Assembly (NCBI GenBank): GCA_001692895.1
Contig: KV748231.1
Span: 915,888 to 979,887 of the forward strand
Source of the DNA: Cenococcum geophilum 1.58
Lineage: Eukaryota > Ascomycota > Dothideomycetes > Gloniales > Gloniaceae
Direction: 5' to 3'
Length of the DNA stretch: 64,000 nucleotides
Shown here: one piece after another, positions 47,945-59,898 of the stretch
Position numbering within the stretch: position 1 is the first letter of the stretch
How the letters are laid out: each line of letters opens with the position of its first letter
Notes under the pieces: generated by a model
What the model saw: the letters and a program-made list of their open reading frames with translations, nothing else
Told to the model about the DNA's origin: nothing
The model's database searches: none
Translations under genes and position numbers: made by a program

Positions 47945-48344
47945 TACGTAGAGACTGCTTAGTAGCGGAAGAGAACGGAAGAATAATCGGACCCTCTCCG
48001 GGCACAACCATCCCACACAACCATGATTACTTAGCACTTAGTAAGCACGCACGGGCCACTATCGGGGGTGCGGAAGAACTTCAAAAAAGCATGTCCTCAC
48101 CGCAACTTACATTATAGAATATCTATGCAACTACGTAGTAAATAGACTAGTTTAGGGCGCGGAATTAATAGCTTATTGTGTAGACTAAAAGTCCTAAACA
48201 GCTTATAAAGTAAATATTAGTGCTAGGTCTAAGATATAACACCAAAGTCGGACGGCTTGGTAGCAAGTTTTTGGAAGTTTTCTACTACAAAGTCGCTCCA
48301 AATCTACACCTTGCAAAGCCTATATCAACTTCCTATTATACAGC

Positions 48345-51300
48345 ATGGCCGATAGCTCTTCGTTTAATATCAATTCAACTCTTCCCGACCTTAATAAGCT
48401 CCTACAGCGTTACCCTACTACCTATACTGCCTCTACTACCTCTACTGCCTCTACTGCTCCAGTACGAAAATCTGGTAATCGCCAGAGCAACCCCATTAAA
48501 GTCCTTAATACTCCACCCCCCCTTCGCTAGGTTACTCCAGCCGCTTAGCGTAAGGTTCCTCAGGCTCCGTTAACTCCATCTTGGCTTCACCGGCCATAGT
48601 ATACGGGTGTAGAGAGCTCAGCACAGGCCTCTACGCAGGAGCCGTTCTCTCCTCTACCCCCTCCTAGAACTCCACCCCCTAGCGGTTATGAATATTATGC
48701 TGCTTCTGCTTCTTTAGTATACGATACAAATAATCCTCCGCAATGGCTTCAATCGCCATCACCAGAAGTTAAGATCCAACGCCCAGAGTGGCAGCCGAAC
48801 TACCGTTTGCATCCAGACCTAGCTCCAGTAGTAAAAAAAGTGGTTAACTCTATGCCCGCTCACCACCTTCTAAAGCCGTACGATGGTGAGACCTTTAAGA
48901 ATCCTGACGCCGCGTTTAATCGATACCAGGACTACGCCTTCAGCAAAGGCTTCTTTATTATTACGCTGTCCTTAGGCAATAAAACTGCTCTATGGCCGCA
49001 CCGTATCTTTAGCTGTAAACACCATAGTAAGCATACCCGGAACTACCGCAAGTTAGACAACTTCCGCGGTAATAATAGCAACCGGCAGTAAGAGGCTACT
49101 AAGGTACACCAAAAGAACTGCGGCTGGTGTATTCGTGTGGCCTAGAAGAAGCTTCCTGGCCATACAGGTGATATTAAAGGATAGGTGGCGACTATTACGC
49201 GCGCCAAGCACTCTAATCTAAATACTCCAGAGGCTCCAGAACACGACTTTATCGCGAATCCCCTTGCTTATATTGGCCACCAGGATCAACTACCAGAGGC
49301 TAAAGAGGCAGCTGCGGAAGCCTACCGCCTTAGGGCAACTCGAGAGACCTATCTTACTACACAGCGTTAGCTTTCTTCCCGGGAGTTACATATAAGCAAG
49401 AAGAAATACTATAACTTAACGCGATCGTTAAGCGGCCTTCCTAGTGGGGCTAAGGGCCAGCCGCGAGCGCTCAGCGCCCTTGAGCTACTTCTCCACTAGC
49501 ATAGATTTAAGTACCGGTCTCGATATACCTACACAATTAATCCAGAATCAGGTCGTCTAATTACCCAGAGTCTCCAGCAGCTTATATTCTAGCTTCCTAT
49601 CTAGGTAGATTTAGCACAAAGGTTTATTACCGACTTTGGCTGCTAGATGGACGCTATATTTAATACCAATCGATCCAAGCTCTTATTGGCTATTATTACT
49701 AGCGTTACTAATATGGGGTCCTCTTTTCTAGCAATGCAGTCATTTATTAAGAGCGAGTCTTAGCTAAATTAGACCTTTTTACTAGAGTCTGCTCAGCAGA
49801 AACTTTGGAAACGGCCACCTAAAGTTATTATTGCTGATTTTGGTAAGGGCCTTGCAGCCGCCTTATTGGTAGGGCAGTTAATCGCAGTTATTCTCTAGTA
49901 CTACCAGTGGCACGCCGCGAAGGCAATAAAGAAGCGGATTAATAAGGGGATCCAGACAAAGGTTAAGAGGCCGCATAGTTACTCGGCGGAAGAGAGGAAG
50001 GTAGTAAAGGAGCTATTTTAGCCCTACCTAAAATCTAAAACGGTAGCAGAGCTTAAAGCCAATTAAAAGGCAGTCCTAGATAAGCTACACCCGTACGATA
50101 AGGTGTGGTTTCAGACTATATACGTTGAAAAGGAGAGCCAGATGATTACCTGTTATATTAGGTAAGCTTTCTATATTAGGTTAACTTTTAAGCTGGGGAA
50201 CAGAATGTCGCCATAATATATTTGGATGAGCTTTACTATGGGCTAGCCTATAGTAAAGCTCATCCAAATGTCTCGTGGCTACATTCCGTTCCCCGGCTTA
50301 AAAACCTTATTTTAACGTCAACTTTTCCTCAACCACTTACCTCCTCACTAGATACCTTCTAAATTTAGGTGCAGCGGCAAGCCAACGAGGCGAGGGTATT
50401 AACGGAGGATTGAAATGCTTTACTAATTATTAATTAAGCCTTAAGGATGCTATAATTAAGCTAAAGAGGTGGATTTCAATATTATATAAAGAGTTAATTA
50501 AATCCAAATACACGTCTAAAATATCCCTCCCCCGAATAATTACCCTAAATCTCTTTCAGCACCACTTCACGAAGATTAACGGTATAGTGACACACTACAC
50601 GCTTAAGCGAATCTTTAACTCTATGCGTGGCGCGAGAGCTTCGACGAATAAGGAAAAGCAAGAGTGGGCCAATTGGGAGTAGAAGCAGGACGACTGCAAC
50701 TGCGAGGACCCCTACCGATATGGCCTCCCCTGTCGCCATATGCTTATTCGGTTCTTAATACAGAGGCTTCCTATATCGTCGGCTTTAATCTACCCTCGCT
50801 GGTGTATTACAACAAAGCTAATTGCTGCTCCAGATTGGCAGCCGCAATATACTAAGGATATGGCATTCCAGGGCGACCTACTGCCAGGGCACCCGGAGGC
50901 TCTTACTAGGATCCGGCTATCGGTTCTTCGTCTCCTTAATATTATTAAGGACCTTCCTGCTAAAGAAATAAGCGAGCTTGCTAATAAATTTGAAGACTTT
51001 AAGGTGGCTTAAATGGCTATTTTAACTAGACAGGCAGAGCTTTAATCACTACCTAAAGGTGCTCCATTTAAGGTTCCTCCAAAGGCTCGCTGGCAGCCAC
51101 CACCTAAAAAGAAGCACGGTAAGGCCAACTAGCGGGGTAAGATAAGCGCTGAGATTGCTGAACGTGCTGCCGACGTCGCTGTGCAAGAGCTCTAAAAGGA
51201 AAGGCAGGAGGAGGCCCGGAAGCAGAAGGAGCAGGTACTAAGCGGCGGCGTAGATCTTAGCTAATTTCTAATCCAAAACAAAGAGCCAGCCGACGAAGTA

Positions 51301-51881
51301 GATATGGATATTGAGGAGGATAAGCAGCAACCGTTTGACGAACCGTCGGTGCTATATGACGAAGTTTTAGGGGGGTTGGAGGACGAGGTGGTTATTTTGG
51401 AAGCGGAGGACGACGACTCGTGGCTTAATAACGCGGAAGTACTCTACGGTACTATATTGGACGACCCTTACCAAAATATTAGTAAGAAGGAGCCTATTGC
51501 GAACTATTCGGCACCTGACAATTATTAAGAGCCGCCATCTCTCCTACTCTATCAATCCGGCAGAGCGGCGCGCACTAGAGCTCGAAGGACCTATACTTAA
51601 TTAGCTTGTGGTAATTTTACATTAATCTTAAGTAATACTGACGAGGATCCTAGTGGTCCTAAGCTAAAAGAGGTTGTTAATCCTAAGCAAAAAGAGGTTG
51701 GCATTCCGTTAAAATTAAAGCAATGGCGACAGGGAGCTTCTGCAGACGCGTATGAGGCTTATAAAGCTAGCGCACTTGCTATTAGGTCCCCCAAGGCCAA
51801 GCGCACGCGTGGTAATAAAAAGGGAAAGGACACTGTTGAAATAGACGGCCGAATATTGGAGTATTACACGTGTAAATAGTG
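48345..51881 (+). pseudogene. MULE transposase (FAR1-like zinc finger), degraded
   Basis: Starts MADSSSFNINS at 48345. A FAR1/WRKY-GCM1-type zinc-binding region follows: RYQDYAFSKGFFI, FSCKHHSKHTRNYRK and KNCGWCIRVA (48920-49140). The MULE DDE domain has FITDFGC and DAIFNTNRSKLLLAI (about 49650, first Asp), then PPKVIIADFGKGLAAALL (about 49830, second Asp) and YYQWHAAKAIKKRI (about 49900). After the foldback insert the frame resumes with a basic C-terminal tail, an acidic stretch (EAEDDDSWLNN near 51400) and a KRTRGNKKGK segment. More than ten TAG/TAA stops occur, mostly at likely Gln codons. Confidence 0.8.
50186..50304. mobile_element. 119-bp foldback element in MULE transposase
   Basis: The left arm from 50186 (TTTTAAGCTGGGGAAC) and the right arm ending 50304 pair over about 52 bases each, meeting at a short GCTAG loop around 50247-50253. 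The best-paired inner arm contains TTTGGATGAGCTTTACTAT. Bases around it fit the transposase frame, so it is an insertion. No certain target duplication was found. Confidence 0.7.
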
Positions 51882-51998
51882 CTTTGTTATTCAAATCGGA
51901 ATTCAAGTTGGCGATAGTGGCCCGTGCGTGCTTACTAAGTGCTAAGTAATCATGGTTGTGTGGGATGGTTGTGCCCGGAGAGGGTCCGAAGAATAATC

Positions 51999-53190
51999 CC
52001 CAAAGAAATCTGTGTTTAGAAACAACCCACTAAATTATTAACTGAGAAACTGTAAATTATGGTTGGGTCTGCAATTATCATAGTGGTATGAGCAATGTAC
52101 CTCTAGTAAAGCCGGTGTCGCACGACTTTGAAAATAGGAGTTGGCGTAGTTATGCATAAATGCTCTACTGTAAGGCTGTACTCAACATCCCCAACCCACT
52201 TCGTAGAATGCCATCGAACGACCTCGTTCTCCAGCGATATTAGATTTATAACCACAGAATTCTTCAGCATTTTATGAGTATATCTGACCAACCCACACGC
52301 CTCTATCATGTGTTTTAAGTGACTGCAACCAGCGGAATCTCGCGTTTTTCACAATGGCAGCCGATAATTAAGGCTCCAATTGATGATCTATCTGCAGTCC
52401 TTGACGTACTTTAGAGGTTATATGATATTACTATTCCTTTCTTACTACGATGCTAGAGACTTTATTACAAGGCACAATTCCTGTACAGTATGTTCCCCTC
52501 TTAAATAATTGCATCGGCTTCCCTTACTTCTGTTGCATCTACTAAATGCTGGCGCCTGGAGGTTATGCTTCAGCTTGATTGGAAGAGTCGACACTTCACA
52601 CAACTAATACAGATAGGGTCTACTTAGAAGATAGGGAAGGCCTTTTTTTTTGTTGGGATAGGCATATGAACAGGTCTTACTATTTCCGATTGCGGATGCA
52701 ACGCTGTATCCTATGCCTTTCCGTCCTCCATGCCCGTTCCAGTGAATGATAGAGACTTTGGTCACAGGATCTGGACAACTGGCTTATCCATTCCGAGCAA
52801 ATAGCTTCTTGTTAGCAGCTTTTCGTTGATTCTGTTCGATCAGAAGTATGGAGGAAATCGCAAATTTAACTGTTTAACTGAGTAGCTTTGACTGGATGAA
52901 TATGCGACTTGTCTGACTTCTCATTGCACATGAAGCGGTCCCTGTTGGCAGAAGTGCGAGGCGTAATCTGCTTGGTCATTGCCACAACATATATAGATTT
53001 AGAACAATAACAGATTAATCTCAGAAGGGGGCACGCGTATTCATTAAAGGTTTTCATTCTGGAAATCTTTGCTACATACCTCCAAAACCCAATAGCAATC
53101 TTTTCACAGACATTCTATCTTACCGCATCGACAAATCAGGAGTAATTGTAATGGGCGTTTCAGGATAGAGAATGAATAGACGAGGGTCGC
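51999..53190. other. Intergenic DNA between MULE and sho1 side, no gene assigned
   Basis: Balanced composition. The minus strand has a 68-codon frame (52309-52103, MIEACGLVRYTHKML) and the plus strand short pieces, but I recognise nothing and saw no convincing splice chain. The left part was contiguous with the epimerase upstream region before the two transposons entered. Confidence 0.35.
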
Positions 53191-53197
53191 CCACCCA

Positions 53198-53523
53198 TCA
53201 CACTATAAAATCTTTCGCAAAAGCAGAGATGACACAGAGCAACACGAAAAACGCCAGGTAGATGAAAACAGTAACAAAGGAAACCCATTGGATATACCGG
53301 TACATGAAACAGGGAATAAGAAGCTTTCGGGTTCTCTTTAAGGGGACGGAAGAACCAAAACGGAACTTGAAGTGCTCATTTCTCGGCCGCAAGGAGCTAG
53401 GGTGTAAAGGTTTGCGCCGCTGATAAAGGTGAATGTGTTAGAAATTATTACAACAAGCCAAAAATCCGGGTATCGGGCAGAGAAGCGCAGCCGAAGATGA
53501 GTGATCGAGTTATATCGAGTCAT
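53198..53523 (-). CDS. Possible small membrane protein (unrecognised)
   Basis: Two minus-strand pieces could form one gene: 53523 onward (MTRYNSITHLRLRFSARYPDFW) and the C-terminal piece ending at 53198. The C-terminal piece has a basic PLKRTRKLLIPC segment and a strong hydrophobic stretch (QWVSFVTVFIYLAFFVLLCVISAF). Joining at a possible intron of about 32 bases (GTAATAATTT to TTTATCAG) keeps the frame, but that intron would be unusually short. The hydrophobic segment implies a membrane anchor. Coding status is uncertain. Confidence 0.35.
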
Positions 53524-53760
53524 ATCGATGAGATATCTAGAATCTCAGGGCACCAATGCCTCTAGACATACCCTCCTCTTCAACTCCTCCGCTTTTGAAT
53601 TGAGAAACCCGCGCGCATCTCAAGAAGTGGACATCCATAGCAGTTGTTACAGCCAGTGAGGATACTGGAAGAAGACGAGAAATGAAATCCTGACGACAAG
53701 GAAACGTAGTCATCGCAAGAGTCGTGAAAGAACGGTCGTGGAGACCCAGCCTCCCTCAAC

Positions 53761-54855
53761 CTATAGCAGGATGAGATAGTTGCTAGGCGCAATGCCAGTC
53801 TCGCCGTTTGGTTTCTTAGCCTGCCACCACCTCCCGCTGACATCTGAAACCTCCAAAATATCATGTTTCTGGAAGCTAATCTCATTCACGTCGTCAGGGT
53901 TTGCTTCGTAGCTGTAAATTGCCTTTGCGCGGTACGGATATTCCACAGACGTGCCGGCCTCGCCTTCGTTTGGACCATCTGTGGGAGTGTGCACTTGTGA
54001 CGTATTATTAAGAGCTGTTGCGCCAAAGCGTGGCTGTGAAGAGTTTCGCTGATCCACACCAACAGGCCCACCCGGGTAGCCTGAAACAGGGGAAGATGTT
54101 TCGAATCCGTTGAGTTGAGCGGAAGTGTACATTTGTGGCGCGGGATTTGCAGTGACGGAAGTGTCGGGTCTTGCACCATAGTTGTTTGACATCTGCCTTG
54201 AGTTGCGTGAGGAGTGTCGATCTTTGTGGAGCGCATATGAATCGACGAAGGTTCGGTGGCTAGCTTGCGGCTGGGAGCCGTAGTAGAATACCCAAACGAT
54301 CTGGACGTAATATATTAGTATTTGCACACCGTGAATTGTATAGTTTGTGCTTACCGCAACCATGGATAACAAAATGAAACCTGCTGCTGCTGCTTCGAAA
54401 GCAGCTGTGGGAGAGTACACCAAGGAATTGACGGAAGAGGTAGTAAAGACTAAGCCAGCAGCAAGGAAACCAACAATCTGTATGAGCATTAGCAAAAATC
54501 GACTTCTATATGCATCCAAAATTTTGGTAGTGGACTCACCGCGACATGATATGTATGTTCAGAGTCCGAGGCTACCGTGACTGTGACACCCACTATGCAG
54601 AAGAACATGAAGACCAGAGCCCACCACGCGAAATTAGGGAAGCCTCCATGAATGGCAGAGATGATCGAGCTAACGAAGGCAATAATCCAGGCGAGCTGTT
54701 AAAACAGGTCGAATATTAGTCTTGTCGTACATACGAGACCAAGACCGTCAGTCACTTACAATACCAATCGAGATTGTTGCTAACGCAAAAGGGTCTCCCA
54801 CAATCCGACCAAAGGAGAATGTTGATCTATTCCCGTAACTATGTCCGTTTTCCAT
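53761..54855 (-). CDS. sho1: High-osmolarity sensor Sho1
   Basis: Sho1 is the plasma-membrane scaffold of one HOG-pathway input branch; its SH3 domain binds the MAPKK Pbs2. Four exons (54855-54760, 54695-54540, 54477-54355, 54300-53761) give 304 residues, the family size. [13 protein letters not shown] near the N-terminus is a family signature. Four membrane segments lie at about 23-44, 54-74, 85-104 and 114-133. A long Ser/Asn-rich linker follows, then a C-terminal SH3 domain (about 246-304) with [21 protein letters not shown] and GIAPSNYL. An alternative upstream ATG at 54897 would add 14 residues; I chose 54855 because homologs start close before the GDPFALA motif. The last intron (54354-54301) is 54 bp with no stop in frame. 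Confidence 0.93.
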
Positions 54856-54897
54856 TTTGCGAAGCGATGGGGAGGGAATGGAGCCGTAGGATGGCAT

Positions 54898-56292
54898 GAA
54901 GTTCAGCTTGCGATGTCGGGTGAAGAGCGAAGGAGATGTTGCAAAAGGGCGCGACGACGGCTTAAAGCACACTGTTCGGGTCTTGCGAACGACGTGCGAT
55001 AAGGTCGAGCTAGGAGCGAATAGAGGTTATGAAGGTTGCCGCAGCGCCTGGCCGAAGACGAGGAGTTAGAGGCGAAAGGTGAGGAGAGATTTTCGACGAA
55101 AGGGCTAAAGCAGGCGACGCCAAACAGCGACGACGGTAAAGAAGGCCAGCAACGAACGAGCCCAAAAACACCAAAGACTGAGAGAAAGCGCGCGCACGAC
55201 GATGGAGCTCGCTGGCGCTATGTGTCGACTGCTGCTCAGGGCGGAGAGTTGAGAGGTCGAGATCGGAGGAGTTGCCAGGTCCCTCGCGCTTCTCTGGCTG
55301 TTTCACCCCAACCCGCCCAAGCGTCGGCAATGTGCAGGGTCGACCTGGTTGATTGGCTGGCCTGATGGCTTTAAAAGCGCACCCAGGGAATTGGCTGACA
55401 GTTAAGAGCCAGCAAATTTAAATGGCAGCCAGTGGCGCTGAGAGAGTCCCTTGTCACGAATCCATTGCGGGGGAAGAGAGAGTGCCAGCACAAAAAGCTG
55501 GTCAAGACCCCCGACTCGACGAAATCACGAGTGCACTGCCGCTGTGGGCGAATGGAGTTGACTTTGCTGCTCAAAGGAGCCACCCAAAGTGCCACGTTGT
55601 TAGAGCAACACCTGTACCTCTCTCTCTATCGCCATGCCCATCTACTCTCCGCTTCCTTCCCCATGGATTCTTTGCCCACTGCTAATCGACAACACTAGTG
55701 CTGAAATTACTTAGAGTGCTCATCAAAGCACATGGTCAATGCGATCCCGTGTAGATCGGGCCCAATGGAGTATTTGAGACGCTGATGAAACCTTGATCCA
55801 ACACAATGCTGGAATCGGAGAAGAGAAATCCGATATTCCACAAGCACAACTCCATCATATCGGTATTTGAGTGAGCGGGTCGCTCACATATTGGATTTAT
55901 TATCGGAATGCCTGATGCCGAAGTGCCCGGAAGGGGGAACAAAAGCTGACGCACTCATCAGATTCAGAACCCAAAACGCGAAGAGAAGAAATCTTCTGCT
56001 TGCGAAGTAGGGCGGGCTAGCTAGATGTTCTAGAAGAGCGTCTCATCCGCCTCGTCACCAGTCGCCCAAGCTCATTACTTATTCGCCATTATCAAGGCTA
56101 GACAGATACTGCCCCAGGTTCTGTAGTCGTCAAACCATCTTCATTCGAACTTCCATTCTTATGGGTAGCGCATACTAGCAGCCGCTGCATCAGAGCCTTG
56201 CGTATATCGCAAACAATAATATTGATGTGATGTAATGACGAAGACGATCGTTGAAGGCCTCATAATCCACGCGTAATCGTGGCCGTGCTGGA
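54898..56292. other. Intergenic region between sho1 and ro-10
   Basis: About 1.4 kb holding the sho1 upstream region and the ro-10 3' flank. Several open stretches overlap on both strands at 55000-55700, but none shows family resemblance or a splice chain, and codon patterns look random. A small inverted word (GTGAGCGGGTCGCTCAC) lies near 55871. Nothing else was identified. Confidence 0.4.
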
Positions 56293-56961
56293 CTAAGCCT
56301 CATTCTCCTTGGAAATCCTGACTTCCTTCCTTCTAACTAACTGCTCAGCCTTCCTGACCCGCGTGTCCCATTCAGCCCAGCATCTTCCTTGTCCCAGGAT
56401 AAAGATCTCGTGCCAACGGAGGACGAGAGCTCCACTTCTCTTCCTTAGATCGGATATCTCTATGGCTTGGGTGAGCTGGCGCCGCTCTGCTTCTGCGATG
56501 CGCGGCTGGAGGGCTGCTAACGCCGCAAAAGACTCCGCGGGCGGAATAGGCAGGTCGTGGAGGGAATTCAATTGTGACGCTGTTGTTGGAAAAGAGGGTG
56601 CTTCGGTGAGGATCATTGCTAGTTGTTCTGCTAGTTCCAGCTCTAGAGACACATCTTTTGCCGGTGATGGAATTATTAAGTCAGGATATCGAGATTCTAC
56701 CAATATAGTATCAGTTTAGAGTTCATATTTCAAAACTAGAAGCTACATACTTAACCGTTGTACCTCTGATATGAGCGCCGTTTTTGATGAGAGACTCAGA
56801 AGAGAGTCCTCCAGCTTCTGGATCCTCTCAGGAACGCACAAGGAACGCTTCTGCTTGTTCTCATCCTGCTGTAAATCGCCATCAAGAACGAAAGCTACCC
56901 GACGCAGTCGCGACTCGAGTAACTCAAGAGTTTGATATGCAACATCGTCGAGGTCGGACAT
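56293..56961 (-). CDS. ro-10: Nuclear distribution protein RO-10 (dynactin p24-type arm subunit)
   Basis: RO-10/Ldb18/p24 is a small coiled-coil subunit of the dynactin shoulder, needed for dynein-driven nuclear distribution in hyphae. Two exons (56961-56751 and 56696-56293) joined at GTATGT..TAG give 204 residues, the family size. The N-terminal segment LELLESRLRRVAFVLDGD and the following RIQKLEDSLLSLSSK are family marks. Helical segments continue, with PRIAEAERRQLTQAIEISDL, LRWHEIFILG and WAEWDTRVRKAEQLVRRKE at the end. I chose ATG 56961 (MSDLDDVAYQ) over an upstream in-frame ATG at 57054 because homologs begin close before the LLESRL motif. Confidence 0.85.
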
Positions 56962-58129
56962 CCTTTCATAAATTTTGCATACTCGTGTTTGTGGTTCAAG
57001 GAAACGACTCGATGAAAATCGTGCATTGACATTTAGCAAATACTGCCCTGACATGACCCCAGAATTTAGCGGATGGGGTGTTATTCAGCTTCAGTTCTCG
57101 GAGACAGCCCCCACCTAACAACGAACAATATATCTCAGTATTCCACACTAGCATTTTATTTTGCGTCAAAAATTACCAAGATGAAATGACTCTCAACGCT
57201 ATATCCCTTGCAATTTTCCAACCGAGATTCCTCCTAATTAGACAGACTACGCTCCTACATCACCTAATTCAATTGTCCTTTCTGCATTCAAGTATCCTCC
57301 GGCCAGATGCAGTTAACACTCCCGCATATCATCAAGGTTCCGTTTTCTCATGTAGTTTCAATTTTCCGTCTAGTGATTAAGTTCTAGAGCGTGTAGACCA
57401 TTCAGCCTATTCAAAGGAATCACGAATCTCAAAAGCCACATTTAGGGAGGTGTCATTCAATGTATCCACCTAGCTCTTGTCTGTTTGTTACCCTGCAGTC
57501 ACCAGCCAGCAGCTGTTGACCCGTAGAAACAGGTAAGGTTTAAATAGTGTCTTATTAAAACAGGCACAGGGCACGAGGATCTATTGGTTAAGTGCACTTT
57601 CTAGACCTTGGGAAATCGTTGGTATTCGGTGGTGAGGTCAGTTGGTTGAAACCAATAAAGTATCATCTTGGGAGGAGGAGATACAAAGGAATTACCAGGG
57701 TTTTAATAAAATCACTGTCCAAAACAAAAACAACACAAGCAGTCAAGCAAAATCTCAGTGTAATAATTGAATTAATTCGCAATATGCCTAATCACGGTTT
57801 ATACAATACAGCAAATGTACTTTATACCTCAAAGTCATACTCCAGAAGTTGCAACCGAACTCCTTAGCAAAATCAAATGGGTTTTGGTGGCTTGGCGAAC
57901 TCTGCCCAGTTCTAGCCGCGACAAAGTGACTTTCAACCCGTGGACGCTATCCTAGAGCCTCGACTGTCACATACCGAGTTACCTCACCGTTTCGCTCGTG
58001 GGAAGAAGAGTTCGCTTCCTGGTATTTCCACCATCTACCTATCCCCATATCGTTCTTTCAGCATCCCCGTATATGGTCTCGCGGGTACGGACATCTCTAC
58101 TGCCACGTATAGCTTCTTAGGTGAAGAGA
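56962..58129. other. Intergenic region between ro-10 and the transporter gene
   Basis: Shared upstream region of two divergently oriented genes, about 1.2 kb. Short open stretches at 57078-57380 and 57592-57867 have no recognisable product. No RNA gene was seen. Confidence 0.4.
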
Positions 58130-59898
58130 ATGGCAAGCTACGCTGCCATCAACACCGAGCCAGATGATACTGACCCCATGACTGCGAGTACTGGCTCCTT
58201 AAGAGGTCGACGGTCAGTTCAAGGTGTTGGTACTAGAGAGACCGAACTAACAGATCGAAGGTCTCGTAGAGGGAAGAAAGATGCTGGATTCGTTGGTCAG
58301 GCAAGCTGGATAAGCAGCGTTATAAACCTCGTCAATACAAGTATGATAATCCCTTAGGAGGACCTTTGGACACTTTACTGATATTAGCCGTATAGTCCTT
58401 GGAGCGGGTTTACTTGCCATGCCATCCGCATTGTCGAAAATGGGAATACTTCTTGGGATATTCGTTATCGCCTGGGCGGGTCTGACTGCCGGCTTCGGAT
58501 TATATCTCCAATCTCGATGTGCGCGGTACATTGATCGAGGGACTGCTTCTTTTGCAGCCCTGTCTCAAATCACCTACCCTAACCTCTCGATAATCTTCGA
58601 TGCTGCCATAGCCATCAAGTGCTTCGGTGTCGGTGTGGGCTACCTAATAATAATTGGCGATCTAATGCCAGGAGTTGTTCAAGGATTTAGCCCAGGTGCC
58701 GCTGAGATTGGATTTCTTGTAGACCGACAGTTCTGGATCACAGCGTTTATGTAAGACACGACACTATTTTTCGAAGATCAGACTAATCAAGGTCGTACAG
58801 GTTAATCGTCATTCCACTATCCTTCTTACGCCGCTTAGACTCCCTAAAGTACACAAGTATCATTGCTTTAATATCTATTGCATATTTAGTTATATTGGTT
58901 TTAGCCCACTTTATTAAGGGCGACACTATCCACGAACGTGGAGCTATTCGGATATTCAAATGGGCCGGCCCTATACCTACCCTTGCCGCCTTCCCAGTCA
59001 TTGTTTTTGCATATACATGCCATCAAAATGTAAGTTTACGACTTGCGTGACTTGCTCGAACAGGAGCTGAGAGCCCTTAGATGTTCTCGATCCTTAACGA
59101 AATATTTGACAACTCCCACTTCCGGACTACCAGCGTAATATCCGTTAGCATTGGCTCAGCGTGTTTGCTCTACATCCTTGTCGCTATCACCGGCTATTTG
59201 TCATACGGCGACGACGTCGGCGGAAATATCGTAAACATGTGTACATTGTCCTACGCATCAGTCACTCAAATTCCCTTAGCTGATATTCTATAGATCCCCC
59301 GGCCGTCGCATCAACAATCGGCCGTCTAGCAATTGTCATTCTCGTCATGTTCTCCTATCCACTCCAGGTGCACCCCTGCAGAGCCTCTGTAGACGCATGT
59401 CTAAAATGGCGCCCCGCGCGCCGTTCCCGTCAGAACAACGAGACTTCACCATCTCGCAATGCACTCCTCAATCCTGCCAAGCCGGGGTCCAGCTTGACAA
59501 AGCTTGAAATGAGCGATCTCCGCTTTGCCATCCTTACCACGTTTATTATTGTATTAAGCTTCATTGTTGCCATGACGGTCTCCTCACTCGAGAAAGTCCT
59601 GGCATATGTCGGTAGCACAGGGAGTACTACTATTAGTTTCATTCTACCGGGTTTGTTTTACTACAAAATCTCGTCGCCAGATTCGCCGTATCATCAGCGC
59701 CTTATGAAGGAAGATGACGATGAGCATGAGTATGGATACGAATCCGGTGATGGAGATGAAGGTATAAGCACGGAGAGAAAGACGAGACATTGGAAGAAGG
59801 AACTGCTGAGGAAGCTAAGCTTAGCATTAGCGGTTTATGGGTGCTTTGTCATGGTAATCTGTTTGGTGACCAATACATTCTTAATAGCAGCACATTAA
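58130..59898 (+). CDS. Vacuolar amino acid transporter (AVT family, SLC38-like)
   Basis: A membrane carrier of the amino acid/auxin permease family. Fungal AVT5/6/7-type members move neutral or acidic amino acids across the vacuolar membrane. Five exons (58130-58340, 58396-58750, 58801-59029, 59081-59240, 59294-59898) give 519 residues with clean GT..AG introns. Signatures: SSVINLVNT followed by GAGLLAMPSAL (TM1), YLIIIGDLMPGVV, FPVIVFAYTCHQNMF, GYLSYGDDVGGNIV, MFSYPLQVHPCRASVDA and a hydrophobic C-terminal pair. About 11 membrane segments are expected. The N-terminal 60 residues are polar with a RRSRRGKKD basic stretch, and an acidic loop (KEDDDEHEYGYESGDGDEG) precedes the last segments. Exact AVT subfamily is not decided. 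Confidence 0.9.

Larger units (their letters stand above)
47988..51988 (+). mobile_element. MULE DNA transposon with perfect 77-bp TIRs
   Basis: About 4 kb. The terminal inverted repeats start CGGACCCTCTCCGGGCAC and are identical over 77 bases. AAGAATAAT (9 bases) is duplicated immediately outside (47979-47987 and 51989-51997), the usual MULE target size; the shared word extends to GAAGAATAATC. One transposase pseudogene fills most of the interior, and a 119-bp foldback element interrupts it. Confidence 0.88.

Noticed and set aside
47988-51988. Classification of the 4-kb element as hAT or Zisupton because of the long duplication
   Set aside because: The DDE domain text and the FAR1-like finger match MULE transposases, and a 9-base duplication fits when the terminal CG is counted in the TIR.
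55010-55700. Cluster of overlapping ORFs of 70-110 codons on both strands
   Set aside because: No family resemblance, no consistent splice chain, and several frames are open at once, as in GC-balanced non-coding DNA.
59430-59642. Minus-strand ORF within the transporter gene
   Set aside because: Shadow of exon 5 of the amino acid transporter.
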